Shown: positions 8,080 through 17,791 of the stretch, piece by piece
Layout: each line of letters opens with the position of its first letter
Numbering within the stretch: position 1 is the stretch's first letter
NCBI GenBank assembly: GCA_963848375.1
Contig: CAWKDK010000015.1
Location: forward strand, 1 to 64,000
DNA: 64,000 bases
Direction of reading: 5' to 3'
From: JAJPJE01 sp963848375
Lineage (GTDB): Bacteria; Acidobacteriota; Terriglobia; Terriglobales; Acidobacteriaceae
Made by a program: the position numbers and the translations under genes
Notes under the pieces: model-generated
What the model was told of the DNA's origin: nothing
The model's input: the letters and a program-made list of their open reading frames with translations, nothing else
The model's database searches: none

Positions 8080-9904
8080 CTACTGGCCGACCGCTACGGC
8101 CAGCAGATACCAGGCGTCATGCGGAATCCACTGCTCACCCCAGCGCCAGTCGTTGTCTCCGCCAGTCTGTTTGTAAGTGAGGTTGTAGTCGATATCGCTT
8201 TCGTCTTTGAATCCGCTGGTAATGCCGTTGGAAATGCCGCCAGGCGCGTTGGTGAATTCGTAGGACGCAAAGAACATGTAGCGCGGATTGTTGCGTCCCA
8301 CGCCGTTCAGCATGCTGCTGTCGAAGGGATTCAATCCGAGGATCCAGTTCAGCTGATTCGTAGCGTAGGTTTCGAGTTGACGCTGGAAGGCAGGATCCTC
8401 TTTGTAGTGAGGAGCTGCGAGGCGAGCGGCCGTCGCCAGCGATGCGAGACGCGCGTTCTCGCCCTGCCACCACGGAGCCGCGTCAGAGTTGTGCGGGAAA
8501 AAGAATTGCGTGCGACGCGCACCCGTTTTGTCCTGCACGAGTTGGCGTGCATAACCAAACGGATTGTTTACTTCAGCGGTCGTCGCCAATTCAAAGGCCA
8601 GTGACTTCCTTACGGTGTCGAATACCTGTTTCTGCGTGGTGGGATCGGCGATCTCCGAATACCACAGCAGTGTAACTACCGGGAAACCAGCATCGGATGC
8701 GTGAAAGAAGGGTCGTGTACCGCTATCAGCTCTCCAGTAATTTTGATAAGGGCCATTGCTGATCAGTCGTGACATCAGGCTCTGCGCGCGGCGATCCGCC
8801 ACCTGCTTGTAAATCTCTTTGTGCGTGGCTTTGTAGAGTTCGGTGGCGGCGGTCAGGGCACAGTAGTCGTCAACAATGTTCTCTTTTCCATCGTTGATGT
8901 ATTGCAAATTGTTCTTTTCGAGGAAGACAAAACCGTCTTCCGCAGCTTTCAGGTAATCGGCGCTGGTGAATTCGCCGGAAATGGGATAGGTGCTTGCCTT
9001 CGCCAGTGCTGCGATCGCAATGCCGCCGCCGGATCGGAAGCTAGTCTCGTAGTCACGCTCTATGTCGGCACGCTCAACGATCTGATTGTCCCCGTTCGTT
9101 GATTGCGTCAGGCCAAACGACTTCATTTCTCCCGCAACTTGGCGATCTTCCGGATTATTGGTCCCGTGGGCAGAGATCGAGCGATAGAACGAACCGTTCG
9201 GATTCTTCAGCCGAACGAGATAATCCGCGCCCCAGAAGCCCTCATCGAGCAATCGACGCTCGTATTGCAGGAAGTTTTGATCGTGACGGGCATGCAGCTC
9301 GTCATAGCTCTTGAACAGGTTGAGCACTCCAAGCGGAATCTGCTGCGGGTTGAAGTATGTAGAGAAAGAAAGATGCGAGAGATGTTTTCCATTGTCCCCC
9401 GTTGCATCGGCCCAGCCACCATGCGCGTCGATGGTTCCCTGTCTCTTTCCGTCCTGAAAAGTAACATGTGTATCCGCCTTCGCCATCTGTCCGGAGTTCC
9501 GCTCTTCCTTGAAGAAATAGATAACGTCGGAAAGTGTGTCTTCTTCCAGAAGTTGCTTCTGGATCGTGAAAGGATACGAACGAACGCTGCCCTGGTTGCT
9601 CGCGCACTCAAGATAAAACTGGCCTTCAGTGGTGGCAGAATCGAAATCGATCATCCAGAAATACCAATCGCGCCACTTCTTTACCTGACCGGTCGCCTTC
9701 GCTGTCAATCGCGAAAACTTCTTTGTCATCGGATTGCGTCTTCAGCGCGCACTTGGAGACGGTATCGCCCGAATGTCCGAGGATGACGGCACGTTTGGAG
9801 CCTGTCGTTTCATACCCGAGATGGTTCGTCAGGATTTGAGGCGTGGCGGAAAAAGCGTTACCGGCAAAGAGTGCAGAAGTGAGTACGAGAAGTGGCAGCC
9901 GCAT
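8080..9904 (-). CDS. Glycoside hydrolase family 9 protein, frame broken near 9713
   Basis: A secreted GH9 (endoglucanase-like) enzyme in two frames. The N-terminal part (ATG 9904, preceded by GAGGG) has a signal peptide (MRLPLLVLTSALFAGNAFSA) and the start of the Ig-like CelD_N domain (QILTNHLGYETTGSKRAVIL). The rest (8080 to about 9712) gives the catalytic (alpha/alpha)6 barrel with GGWADATGDNGKHLSH, a late-barrel LGLNPFDSSMLNGVGRNNP and a C-terminal WRWGEQWIPHDAWYLL. An extra base in the AAAA run near 9713 explains the shift. The ATG at 9729 seen in the second frame is not the true start. The substrate is presumably a beta-glucan, but this subgroup is divergent. Confidence 0.75.
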
Positions 9905-10010
9905 GATTCCCTCAACAGGTCGAATCGATGACACAGAACGCCAGCAGTCTGCGAAAAGACATGGGTCTAAGTCAAGTTTGAAACGTTTAAATTAAGGTGC
10001 CGAACGATGG

Positions 10011-11793
10011 CTATACGTCCAGACCGATCGAACGCATTAGCTCCAGGCCGTTGCTCTTGGTGACGACACCTTCGCGCAGCTGGTAGTCAAAGCTGATCTT
10101 GCCGCCCTCCAGATGATCCTGAAAATGTACATTGAGGGCTTTGCCATCGAGAATATCGACGATCGCCGTGAGCGCGAGATCATGTGTAGTGACCAGCCCA
10201 ACAGCGCCGCGTTGGACCAGCGTTCTCAGCAGGCCTTCAGCGCCAATCGCACGGTCATGCGAATTCGTTCCCTGCAGGAGCTCGTCGAGCAGAAAAAGCA
10301 GCGGGATCGGACCCGCAGCTTCGTCCGCGATCTTGCGCAGGCGGGTAATCTCCGCGTAGAAGCGCGAGCTACCTCCCTGCAGCGAATCGTTAACGCGTAT
10401 GCTGGCACCGATCGCCAGCGGTGAGAGCTGCAGGCGCACGGCTCGCACCGGAGCTCCTGCCATCGCCAGCACCGTGTTGATCCCAATCGTTCGCAGCAAC
10501 GTGCTCTTGCCGGACATATTAGATCCGCTGACAATCAGCACCTGCGTCTCTTTCTCCAATCGAACGCTGTTGCGCACACAGCGATCGTTCGGTAGCAGCG
10601 GATGTCCCAACATCTCGCCCGCGAACAATGGACTCTCGGAGGAGAATTCGGGGAAAGTGTCGGCCGGATGTTCGTATGCGTAACCGGAGAGCGAAAGCAG
10701 CGCCTCGGCATCGCCGATCGCCTCGATCCAGCGCCGGACCTCGGCGCCTTCCCTTCTGCGCCAGCTCTCCAAAGCAAGCGCAACCTGCACGGTATAAAGA
10801 ACAGGAACATCGAGCACGCGCAGAATGACGTTATCGCGCGCTTCCAAAAACTCAGCTAGCCGTTGTAACCGGTTGATAGCAGCCGAGGGCTTCTGTGCGC
10901 CCGCCGAGAGTTGATGAGCAAGCTTCTGCAGGCGCGCCGACTGAAACTGTTCCGACTCCAATCGTTCAAGGATCGCTGCCAGCAATGGCAAATCGGCCAG
11001 CGCGCCTTCGGCGCCAGTGAGGATCTGACGTGTTTCACCGCGTAGCTTCAGAAGAACAGCAGCGGCCAGGCCGATTGTCAGCGCCATCCATCCAAGATTT
11101 CCGCCACGCAGCACCCATGCCGCTGATGCCAGAAACAGCACTGCAATGATGGCCGACGCGGTGCGCCAGAGCGAAAGATTGATCTGGCGTCCTGCGGCCT
11201 GCCCAGGTGACGAACTCCTCGGGATGCAGCCCTGCGTGTGCTTCTTCGCCAAGCATTGCCAACCATTCCCGAAGGTCTAGTTTCTCGCGAAGCTCGGTGA
11301 CTGCTTCCTGCCGCGCGAGAATCTCTCCGACTTCCGCCGGATGCAGCAGCCAATCCGCCAGTCGCTGTTCGCCAATGCGCGTCCGCGCCCGCGAAAGCAA
11401 CTCGAACAGACTGCCGCGGCCGAACAGATCAAGGTCTTCGCAGTACACATGTTCAGGGTCATGGAAGTTTTCGCCCGTTTCACCCTGTCCTATCCACTTG
11501 TCGGCGATGCGATTGAGGCCCTTGCGATAGAAGTCAGCCGCGCGGCGCGCTTGCGCCTGTCTGCGGAGAATTGTTTCGTGATAGATGACCAGCGCTACGA
11601 ATGCAGCCAGCGGTAGAAGGAGCCACCATCCGCTAAGAATGTGCCGCTTCGCATACAGCCATAGCAGGAGTCCACCGGCGGCAAACACCAACAGGCGCAA
11701 ATTGCCGGTCCAGATATGCCAACGCTCCAGGCGAGCGACGTCCGCTTCTCGAAGCTGCAATCTGCGCGCGTATTCGGCGGCTGGATCGGGCAC
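10011..11793 (-). CDS. Membrane-anchored MutS-family ATPase, frame broken near 11200
   Basis: A MutS-like protein lacking the N-terminal mismatch-recognition domain. The first frame (11793 to about 11200) has two membrane helices (LLVFAAGGLLLWLY; WWLLLPLAAFVALVIY), then MutS lever/core helices (LFELLSRARTRIGEQRLADW). The second frame has two more helices (ASAIIAVLFLASAAWVL; WMALTIGLAAAVLL), the rest of the core and domain V with Walker A GSNMSGKSTLLRT, Walker B LLFLLDELLQGTN and the switch region LVTTHDLALT. Such proteins occur in Acidobacteria and Bacteroidetes and have no established repair role. The start is GTG at 11793. A single indel near 11200 would restore one frame of about 590 codons. 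Confidence 0.75.
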
Positions 11794-11802
11794 GCTTGGA
11801 TT

Positions 11803-11922
11803 CTAAACGACGAGGTACTTCGCGGCCGGATGATGCACGATGATCGCAGACGTGGACTGCTCCGGATCCAATGGGAATCCGATCGTCAATTGGACGCCAA
11901 CGTTTATCTGGTCAAGCAAAAA
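11803..11922 (-). pseudogene. Putative C-terminal relic of a cobalamin-dependent methionine synthase (MetH activation domain)
   Basis: A minus-strand frame closing at TAG 11803 encodes LLDQINVGVQLTIGFPLDPE followed by QSTSAIIVHHPAAKYLVV. This resembles the last 40 residues of MetH (the PEQST-AIV-HHP-AKYF ending of the S-adenosylmethionine-binding activation domain in several phyla). The frame has no start codon, the upstream residues do not look like MetH, and the nuoI terminator lies in it, so it is at most a fragment left from a larger gene. The identification is from memory. Confidence 0.4.
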
Positions 11923-11954
11923 GCTTGATTCGATCTGCCGTGTCCCTATATGCG

Positions 11955-11979
11955 AAACCGGCCCCGCAGGACCGGTTTT
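11955..11979 (-). terminator. Intrinsic terminator after nuoI
   Basis: AAACCGG at 11955-11961 pairs with CCGGTTT at 11972-11978, extended by CC/GG around a short loop. It is flanked by A and T runs, so it can act in both directions, and it lies 29 bp past the nuoI stop. Confidence 0.55.
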
Positions 11980-12007
11980 GACTGACGAACTTTGCGCGCC
12001 AAAACCG

Positions 12008-12529
12008 TCAACTAGTCAGGGCTGGCATACCTTTTTCGATTTCGGCTTCGTTGAACACAGCATTCGCTCCCAGGTGAGCTGGCAGAGGAGAAAGCAGCTG
12101 CTCTTTTCGATAGACGAGACTGCTGGCGTTGAACGTTGCCAGTTCGAAGCCATGTCCATGGGTAATCGCGTCGGTCGGGCAAGCCTCTACGCAGTAACCG
12201 CAGAAGATACAGCGGTTGTAGTCGATGTTATAGACCTTGGCGTAGCGCTCAGCGCCGCTGATGCGCTTCTCGGCCGTATTTTCGGCGGCTTCGATATATA
12301 TGCAATTCGAGGGGCAGGCAGCCGCGCATAGAAAGCACGCCACACACTTTTCCAGCCCATTCTCGTCGCGCTGCAGAACATGAACTCCGCGGAAACGCTC
12401 CTGGAACTTAGCCCCCTTCAGAGGACCCGGTCCGTCCGGGTAGTTCTCGACGATTGTCGGGGCGAACATCTCCTTCAGCGTGATGCTCATACCCTTCGCG
12501 ATTGCAGCAATATTTTTCAAGATCGGCAT
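12008..12529 (-). CDS. nuoI: NADH-quinone oxidoreductase subunit I (NuoI)
   Basis: NuoI carries the two 4Fe-4S clusters (N6a/N6b) of the peripheral arm of complex I, passing electrons from NADH towards quinone. The 173-residue protein has both ferredoxin motifs: CVACFLCAAAC (Cys62, 65, 68, 72) and CIFCGYCVEAC (Cys107, 110, 113, 117), each followed by C/P-x-x-x. The N-terminal amphipathic stretch (ITLKEMFAPTIVENYP) is typical. No other nuo gene is in the window; the gene is monocistronic here with its own terminator, so the complex I genes are dispersed or this is an extra copy. Confidence 0.92.
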   Translation of the reverse strand: MPILKNIAAIAKGMSITLKEMFAPTIVENYPDGPGPLKGAKFQERFRGVHVLQRDENGLEKCVACFLCAAACPSNCIYIEAAENTAEKRISGAERYAKVYNIDYNRCIFCGYCVEACPTDAITHGHGFELATFNASSLVYRKEQLLSPLPAHLGANAVFNEAEIEKGMPALTS

Positions 12530-12757
12530 GCATGATCAGTATAAATGCTTAGCTCCAATTCGGGAACTTACCAGCCATATGCCGCCGGCAACTCTTTCCA
12601 TCCCTGATTCAGTGCTGCTCCTGTACCTTAGTCAGGATTACGACAAGAATATTGCGATTTCCTGAAAGGTGGTGCAAACGTCTGAGTAGCTCGACGGCAT
12701 CTCTGAGCACCATGGGCGTGAGTACGCGTGAGCTGTGCTTCGCCGTTGGAGGCTTCG

Positions 12758-15474
12758 ATGTCTGTGGTTCAGTTCCCCCGCCTATCAGCCCGGACGATTT
12801 CCAGCCGTCCGTCTGTACGTCTTCTGCTAATCATCATCGCTCTCTGCGTCTGCACTTCGATCGCGTCCGCCCAATGCACGCCTAATCCAACGAACAATAC
12901 GCTCACCATCTGCACGCCGTTGAACAACCAAACCGTATCGTCGCCATTCACTGTTTCCGCCGTGGCTACGTCCAGCGCTTCTGTGACGAAATTTCTCGTC
13001 TATCTCGATAGCGTTCTCAAATTCCAGCAACTCAATACGAAATCTATCTCCACCTCGCTTACCGCCACCGCCGGATCGCACAATCTCACCGTGCAGTACT
13101 ACAACGGAGCATGGATCAAAGCGACGAATTTCATTACCGTCGGATCGGCTTCCGGGATTACCGTGACGGTCAGCCCCAGTTCTGCGACTGTAGCCACGGG
13201 CGGAACGCAACAATTCACAGCTGCGATTACTGGTACCTCGAACACTGCGGTGACGTGGGCTGTCGACGGCATGTTCGGCGGCAATACTACCGTCGGCACC
13301 ATCTCCACTAGCGGCCTGTACACCGCGCCTTCAGCGACCGGAACCCACACGATCACAGCAACCAGCGCCGCAGATTCAAGTAAGACCGGTGCCGCTGGCG
13401 TGACCGTGGTGTCATCGGGTGGTAATTGCAGCGCGCCGTCTTCTCCGGGTGCGATTCTGTGCACGCCAGCCGCGGGCAGCACGGTGTCTTCGCCGGTACA
13501 ATTCTCAGGCGCCGGAACCGGCGCCAGCGGGAGCGTCAATCATCTGGAGTTGTGGATCGACGGCAACAAGATCAACAACTATCCCGGCAATACGATGAGC
13601 GCGAGCGTGCCTCTCGCGAACGGATCCCACACCGCCACGCTGGTGGAAGTAGACAGCGCCTCCAACTTCATTAAGTCCACGCCGGTTACCTTCACCGTCG
13701 GCGGCGCTCCACCTCCTTGCAGCCCACCATCTTCTCCGGGAGCAATTCTGTGCACACCGGCCGCGGGCAGCACGGTGTCTTCCCCAGTACCGTTCACCGG
13801 CGCGGGAACCGGCGCCAGCGGAAGCGTCAATCATCTGGAGCTGTGGGTCGACGGCATCAAGATCGGAGACTTTCCAGGGAATACGATGAGCGCGAGCGTG
13901 CCTCTTGCAAACGGATCTCACACCGCCACGATTATCGAAGTAGACAGCTCCTCCAACTTCATTAAGTCCACACCCGTCACCTTCAACGTCACTGGAGGCG
14001 GCGGAGGAGGGGGGGAACGGTCGCGGTTACGACGTACCACAACGATCTCACCAGGCAGGGAGCGAACACGGCGGAGACGACTCTCACCACGTCGAATGTA
14101 AATTCCGGTTCCTTCGGAAAACTCGCAACGTATTCAGTGGACGGGCAAGTCTATCCTCAGCCTCTGATTGTCCCCGCGCTCGGCATCAACGGTGGTACCC
14201 ATAACGTCCTGTACGTAGCCACGGAGCACGATAGCGTCTACGCATTTGACGCAGACGGCGGCGGTACCTTGTGGAGCAAGAGCCTGCTGGGACCCGGGAT
14301 GACACCAGCTCCGAGCAGCGACACCGAAGGCGTGTCTCCCGAAATTGGAGTTCTCTCCACTCCCGTCATTGACCGCAATAGCGGGACCATCTATCTGGTT
14401 GCCATGGTCCGCAACAACGGCACAAACCAGTTCTGGCTTCATGCGCTTAGTATCACCAATGGCGCTGAAAAGTTCGGTGGCCCCAAGCAGATTAACCCCA
14501 CGGTTTCTGGTACGGGCGCTGGCAATGTCGGCGGAAAACTCACGATAGAAGGTGGCTGCTACCAGCGCACTGGTCTGGCGTTGGCAAACGGTAACGTCTA
14601 TGTCGGCTTCGGCCATTGCTCACACGGATGGGTCGTCGCCTACAATGCCGGAACTTTGGCGCAGGCCGCGGTTTTCAACTCCAGCCCCAACGGCAAAGGA
14701 GCCGCAATATGGAGTAGCGGCGGCGCTCCGGCGGTTGATTCATCCGGCAACTTATTCATCGAAACGGGGGTAGACGCCGATAGCACGGTGAACAGCGGCT
14801 TTAGCAATGCGTTCCTGAAACTTTCTCCCAGCCTCGCTGTTTTGGATGACTTTATTCCGTCCAACACTGCATTCCTTACCCAGAACGATGCAGACCTCGG
14901 TAGCGGTTCTCCGGTTGTCTTGCCGGACAATTCTTCGTCGCACCCGCATGAACTGGTTGGAGCAGGAAAAGATGGTCGCATCTTCGTGGTCGATCGCGAC
15001 CACATGGGCGGGTTTAGTTCGACCTCTAACAATGTTGTACAGATCGTGCAGAGCGGCGTTCGTCAGTTCGACAATTTCTTCGACACGCCCGCCTTCTGGA
15101 ATGGGAGTATCTACTATCACGCAGAGGGAGATGTGTTGCGCCAGTTCCATTGGAGCAATGGCCTGCTCTCAACCTCGCCGTTTGCTGTGGGAACTGTGGT
15201 CTATGGAGTCCACGGGGCCACCCCGTCGGTTTCTTCAAACGGCACCTCGAACGGAATTGTGTGGGAGTTGCAGGTCGATGGGCAGCCAAACAACCCGGCG
15301 ATTCTCCATGCTTACAACGCAAATAATGTCGGAACCCTGCTATACAGCAGCAACCAGAACGCTGGTCGTGATTCCGCTGGACCTGCGGTGAAGTTCACGG
15401 CGCCGACGATTGCTAATGGCAAGGTGTACGTGCCTGCCGGACATCAGGTGAACATCTACGGCTTGCTGAAATAG
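12758..15474 (+). CDS. Exported Ig-repeat / PQQ-type beta-propeller protein, frame broken at poly-G 14008-14014
   Basis: A large secreted protein. The signal peptide around residues 20-46 ends IASAQC. An N-terminal Ig-like segment is followed by a Big_2-like domain (VSPSSATVATGGTQQFTA), then two nearly identical 97-residue Ig modules (SPGAILCTPAAGSTVSSPV). After a Gly run, the frame shifts at the G7 tract. The continuing frame reads YHNDLTRQGANTAETTLT and then a PQQ-like propeller (VDGQVYPQPLIVPALGI, VYAFDADGGGTLW, KVYVPAGHQVNIYGLLK). ATG 12758 has an excellent SD (TTGGAGG). It is probably extracellular or surface-associated with an adhesion or sugar-binding role; enzymatic function is not evident. 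Confidence 0.75.
13427..14000 (+). repeat. Two tandem 291-bp units encoding Ig modules
   Basis: The unit starting TGCAGC at 13427 repeats at 13718 with a period of 291 bp (97 codons). Long stretches such as the GCGGGCAGCACGGTGTCTTC segment are identical at the nucleotide level, indicating a recent duplication or gene conversion within the coding sequence. Confidence 0.75.
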
Positions 15475-15480
15475 CAGAAG

Positions 15481-15506
15481 GGACGCGTCTCGAGTGAGGC
15501 GCGTCC
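15481..15506. terminator. Hairpin between convergent genes
   Basis: GGACGCGTCTC (15481-15491) and GAGGCGCGTCC (15496-15506) form an 11-bp stem, including one G-T pair, with a 4-base loop. It lies 7 bp past the stop of the propeller gene and just past the nitroreductase stop, so it is a likely bidirectional terminator. The U tract is weak. Confidence 0.55.
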
Positions 15507-15512
15507 TATCCT

Positions 15513-16016
15513 TTATAACTCGTGCACCAACTCCGTCAGCGGCCTCCGCGTGGTTCGCTCCGGATTTTCGTCCGCGTATCCGATTGCCAGAATCGACATC
15601 GGCCGCACACCATCAGGTGCGCCGATCACCTCAGCAACGCGCGTCGGATCGAATGCTCCGATCCAGCACGCACCAAGTCCCAGTGCAGTTACGGCAAGCA
15701 TTGCTTGTGTGGTTGCGATGCTCGCGTCCTGCATTGCGCACGCGTCCGAACCCGGATACTGGCAGCGTTTCGCGTGCGTACAGAAAATAATCAGCAGCGG
15801 TGCCTTGGCGATCCACGCCATGTCCCAGGTAGTTCGCGCGAGCGCATCGCGCACCGACTGCTTGGTGGTTACGAAAATTTCGTACGCTTGAAAATTTCCT
15901 GCCGAGGGCGCCTGGTTTGCAGCTTTTAGAATGGCTTCTAACTTCCCAGGCTCGATTGGTTGTGAGTGGTATTTACGAATGGACTGCCGTTTCTCCACTA
16001 CCTCAAAATATTCCAT
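15513..16016 (-). CDS. Nitroreductase family protein
   Basis: A 167-residue FMN-binding nitroreductase-fold protein. It starts with the family signature VVEKRQSIRKY (FMN phosphate-binding Arg/Ser region), has APSAGNFQAYEIFV (the substrate/FMN loop), and ends with the GLGACWIGAFDP and ILAIGYADENP segments. Members are cytosolic homodimers that reduce nitro compounds, quinones or flavins using NAD(P)H. It lies 21 bp downstream of the UbiD-family gene on the same strand and is likely co-transcribed. The substrate is unknown. Confidence 0.88.
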   Translation of the reverse strand: MEYFEVVEKRQSIRKYHSQPIEPGKLEAILKAANQAPSAGNFQAYEIFVTTKQSVRDALARTTWDMAWIAKAPLLIIFCTHAKRCQYPGSDACAMQDASIATTQAMLAVTALGLGACWIGAFDPTRVAEVIGAPDGVRPMSILAIGYADENPERTTRRPLTELVHEL

Positions 16017-16037
16017 TGAATTATGACTTTCGACTGC

Positions 16038-17633
16038 TTATTTGATACCTAACTCCTTTGCCAAATCTTTCCAGCGCGCATCCACGCGCGCTTTCGTTTC
16101 CCTGTCCATAGTGATCTCGTCAGGCCACGGTCGCGCAAAACCCTCGGTTGGCCACTTGCGTGTCGCGTCGATGCCCATCTTCGATCCAAAATCAGGTAGG
16201 CGCGAAGCGTGGTCGAGAGAATCCACTGGGCCCAGTGTGAACTGTATGTCGCGCTCGGGATCGATGTTGTTCGTCGTCCTCAGTACAACTTCGCCGATGT
16301 CATGCACATTCACGTCTTCGTCCACCACGATGATGCACTTAGTGAACATCGCTTGCCCTAGTGACCAGATTGCGTTCATCACCTTGCGCGCCTGTCCCGG
16401 ATACGATTTGCGGATCGAGACGATCATCAAGTTGTGGAACACGGCTTCGATCGGGAGATTGATATCAACTAGCTCGGGGATGGACATCCGCATCAGCGGA
16501 AGGAAAATGCGCTCGACTGCTTTCCCCATATACGCGTCTTCCATCGGTGGCTTGCCTACGATGGTCGTTGCGTAAATCGGATCCTTGCGGCTGGTGATGC
16601 AGGTGATGTGAAACACCGGATACAGATCTTCCAGAGAATAAAAGCCCGTGTGATCGCCGAAGGGGCCCTCAGTCCTGAGCTCTTCCAGGTTCACATAGCC
16701 TTCGAGCACGATCTCTGCGTTCGCGGGAACTTCGAGATCGACCGTCTCGCACTTCACCAGTTCCACCGGCTTCTGACGAAGAAATCCGGCGATCATGTAT
16801 TCCTCAACGTCGGGCGGAGCCGGCACAATTGCCGAAAATGTGAGCGCCGGGTCAGTCCCAATCGCGACCGCCACTTCCATCTTTCCGGAAGGATGATCAT
16901 CGCCCGCCAGGCGCGTCCCGCCCGTAGACCTTGCCATAATGTCCACGGACGAAGCTGCGTCCGCGTGACCTCCTGCCGCCGCTCGCATGCGTTCGCGATA
17001 ATGCTCTGCCGCCACTTTCTGCCGCTGCCAGTGCATTCCGGTAGTCTTGCCGTCATACACCTGCATGCGATACATCCCGACGTTGCGCTTCCCTGTTTTC
17101 GGATCGCGCGTAATGACGCACGGCAGCGTGATGAAACGGCCGCCGTCTTTCGGCCAGCACTGCAGGATGGGATAGTCGAGAACCGAGAACTCTCCTCGCC
17201 GGATCAATTCTTTACAGGGACCGGTCTCTACTTCCTTTGGAAAAAACCTGCCGAGTTCCGCCAACATCGGCAGCATTTTGATCTTGTCGAGCAGTCCATG
17301 AGGACTTTTTACGTCCATGAAGACGCGTATGCGATCGGAGATCTCGTCGAACGAATCGGCTTCGAGCGCGAGATTCATCCGGCGCGCGGAACCGAACTGG
17401 TTGATCAGAACCTTGTGTCCGGGATGGCCTTTGACGTTTTCGAACAGGATTGCCGGACCGCCCGGCGCTGTACGTTCGAGTTCCGGATGGTGCGGGTTGG
17501 GGCGGCCCGCCTTGGAGACTCGATCGGTGATCTCGGCTATTTCCAGCACCGGATCGACCTCAGCCCGCACCCGGCGCAACTCCCCGGCGCGCTCCAGTGC
17601 CTTGATCCACTCGCGAAGATCGCTATACGCCAA
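16038..17633 (-). CDS. UbiD family prenylated-FMN-dependent decarboxylase
   Basis: A 531-residue UbiD-family (de)carboxylase, normal in length. The conserved active-site region LRTEGPFGDHTGFYS is present, along with the N-terminal DLREWIKALERAGELRRV, the middle DHPSGKMEVAVAIG and C-terminal IDPERDIQFTLGP blocks. Enzymes of this family use prenylated FMN made by UbiX; UbiX is not in the window. In acidobacteria with menaquinone the usual assignment is a polyprenyl-benzoate or menaquinone-pathway decarboxylase, but aromatic-acid decarboxylation is equally possible. The gene heads a two-gene unit with the nitroreductase and is divergent from the nucleotidyltransferase gene. Confidence 0.9.
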   Translation of the reverse strand: MAYSDLREWIKALERAGELRRVRAEVDPVLEIAEITDRVSKAGRPNPHHPELERTAPGGPAILFENVKGHPGHKVLINQFGSARRMNLALEADSFDEISDRIRVFMDVKSPHGLLDKIKMLPMLAELGRFFPKEVETGPCKELIRRGEFSVLDYPILQCWPKDGGRFITLPCVITRDPKTGKRNVGMYRMQVYDGKTTGMHWQRQKVAAEHYRERMRAAAGGHADAASSVDIMARSTGGTRLAGDDHPSGKMEVAVAIGTDPALTFSAIVPAPPDVEEYMIAGFLRQKPVELVKCETVDLEVPANAEIVLEGYVNLEELRTEGPFGDHTGFYSLEDLYPVFHITCITSRKDPIYATTIVGKPPMEDAYMGKAVERIFLPLMRMSIPELVDINLPIEAVFHNLMIVSIRKSYPGQARKVMNAIWSLGQAMFTKCIIVVDEDVNVHDIGEVVLRTTNNIDPERDIQFTLGPVDSLDHASRLPDFGSKMGIDATRKWPTEGFARPWPDEITMDRETKARVDARWKDLAKELGIK

Positions 17634-17791
17634 ACTGTCCCCCTGGGGCCATTCCGGCCGTTACATCTGAGTTGCGGGAGTAAACCCTGAATTATAGAGG
17701 CAGGCCTGAGATTTTAGCGGTGATGCCCAACTCTGGTGCGGCTGTTCACATCCAAGCAACATTGCTCTCCTGTCGAGAGCCAAGCGAAATT

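Noticed and set aside
9103..9786. 227-residue plus-strand open frame opposite the GH9 gene
   Set aside because: Antisense shadow of the GH9 coding sequence; no motif, no start signal.
13427..14000. Possible CRISPR array or mobile repeat
   Set aside because: The repeats are long (291 bp), contiguous, in frame and code for Ig modules; there are no spacers and no cas genes.
16608..17690. 360-residue plus-strand open frame opposite ubiD
   Set aside because: It is fully antisense to a strongly conserved UbiD gene, is rich in His/Arg/Phe with no recognisable domain, and has no SD.
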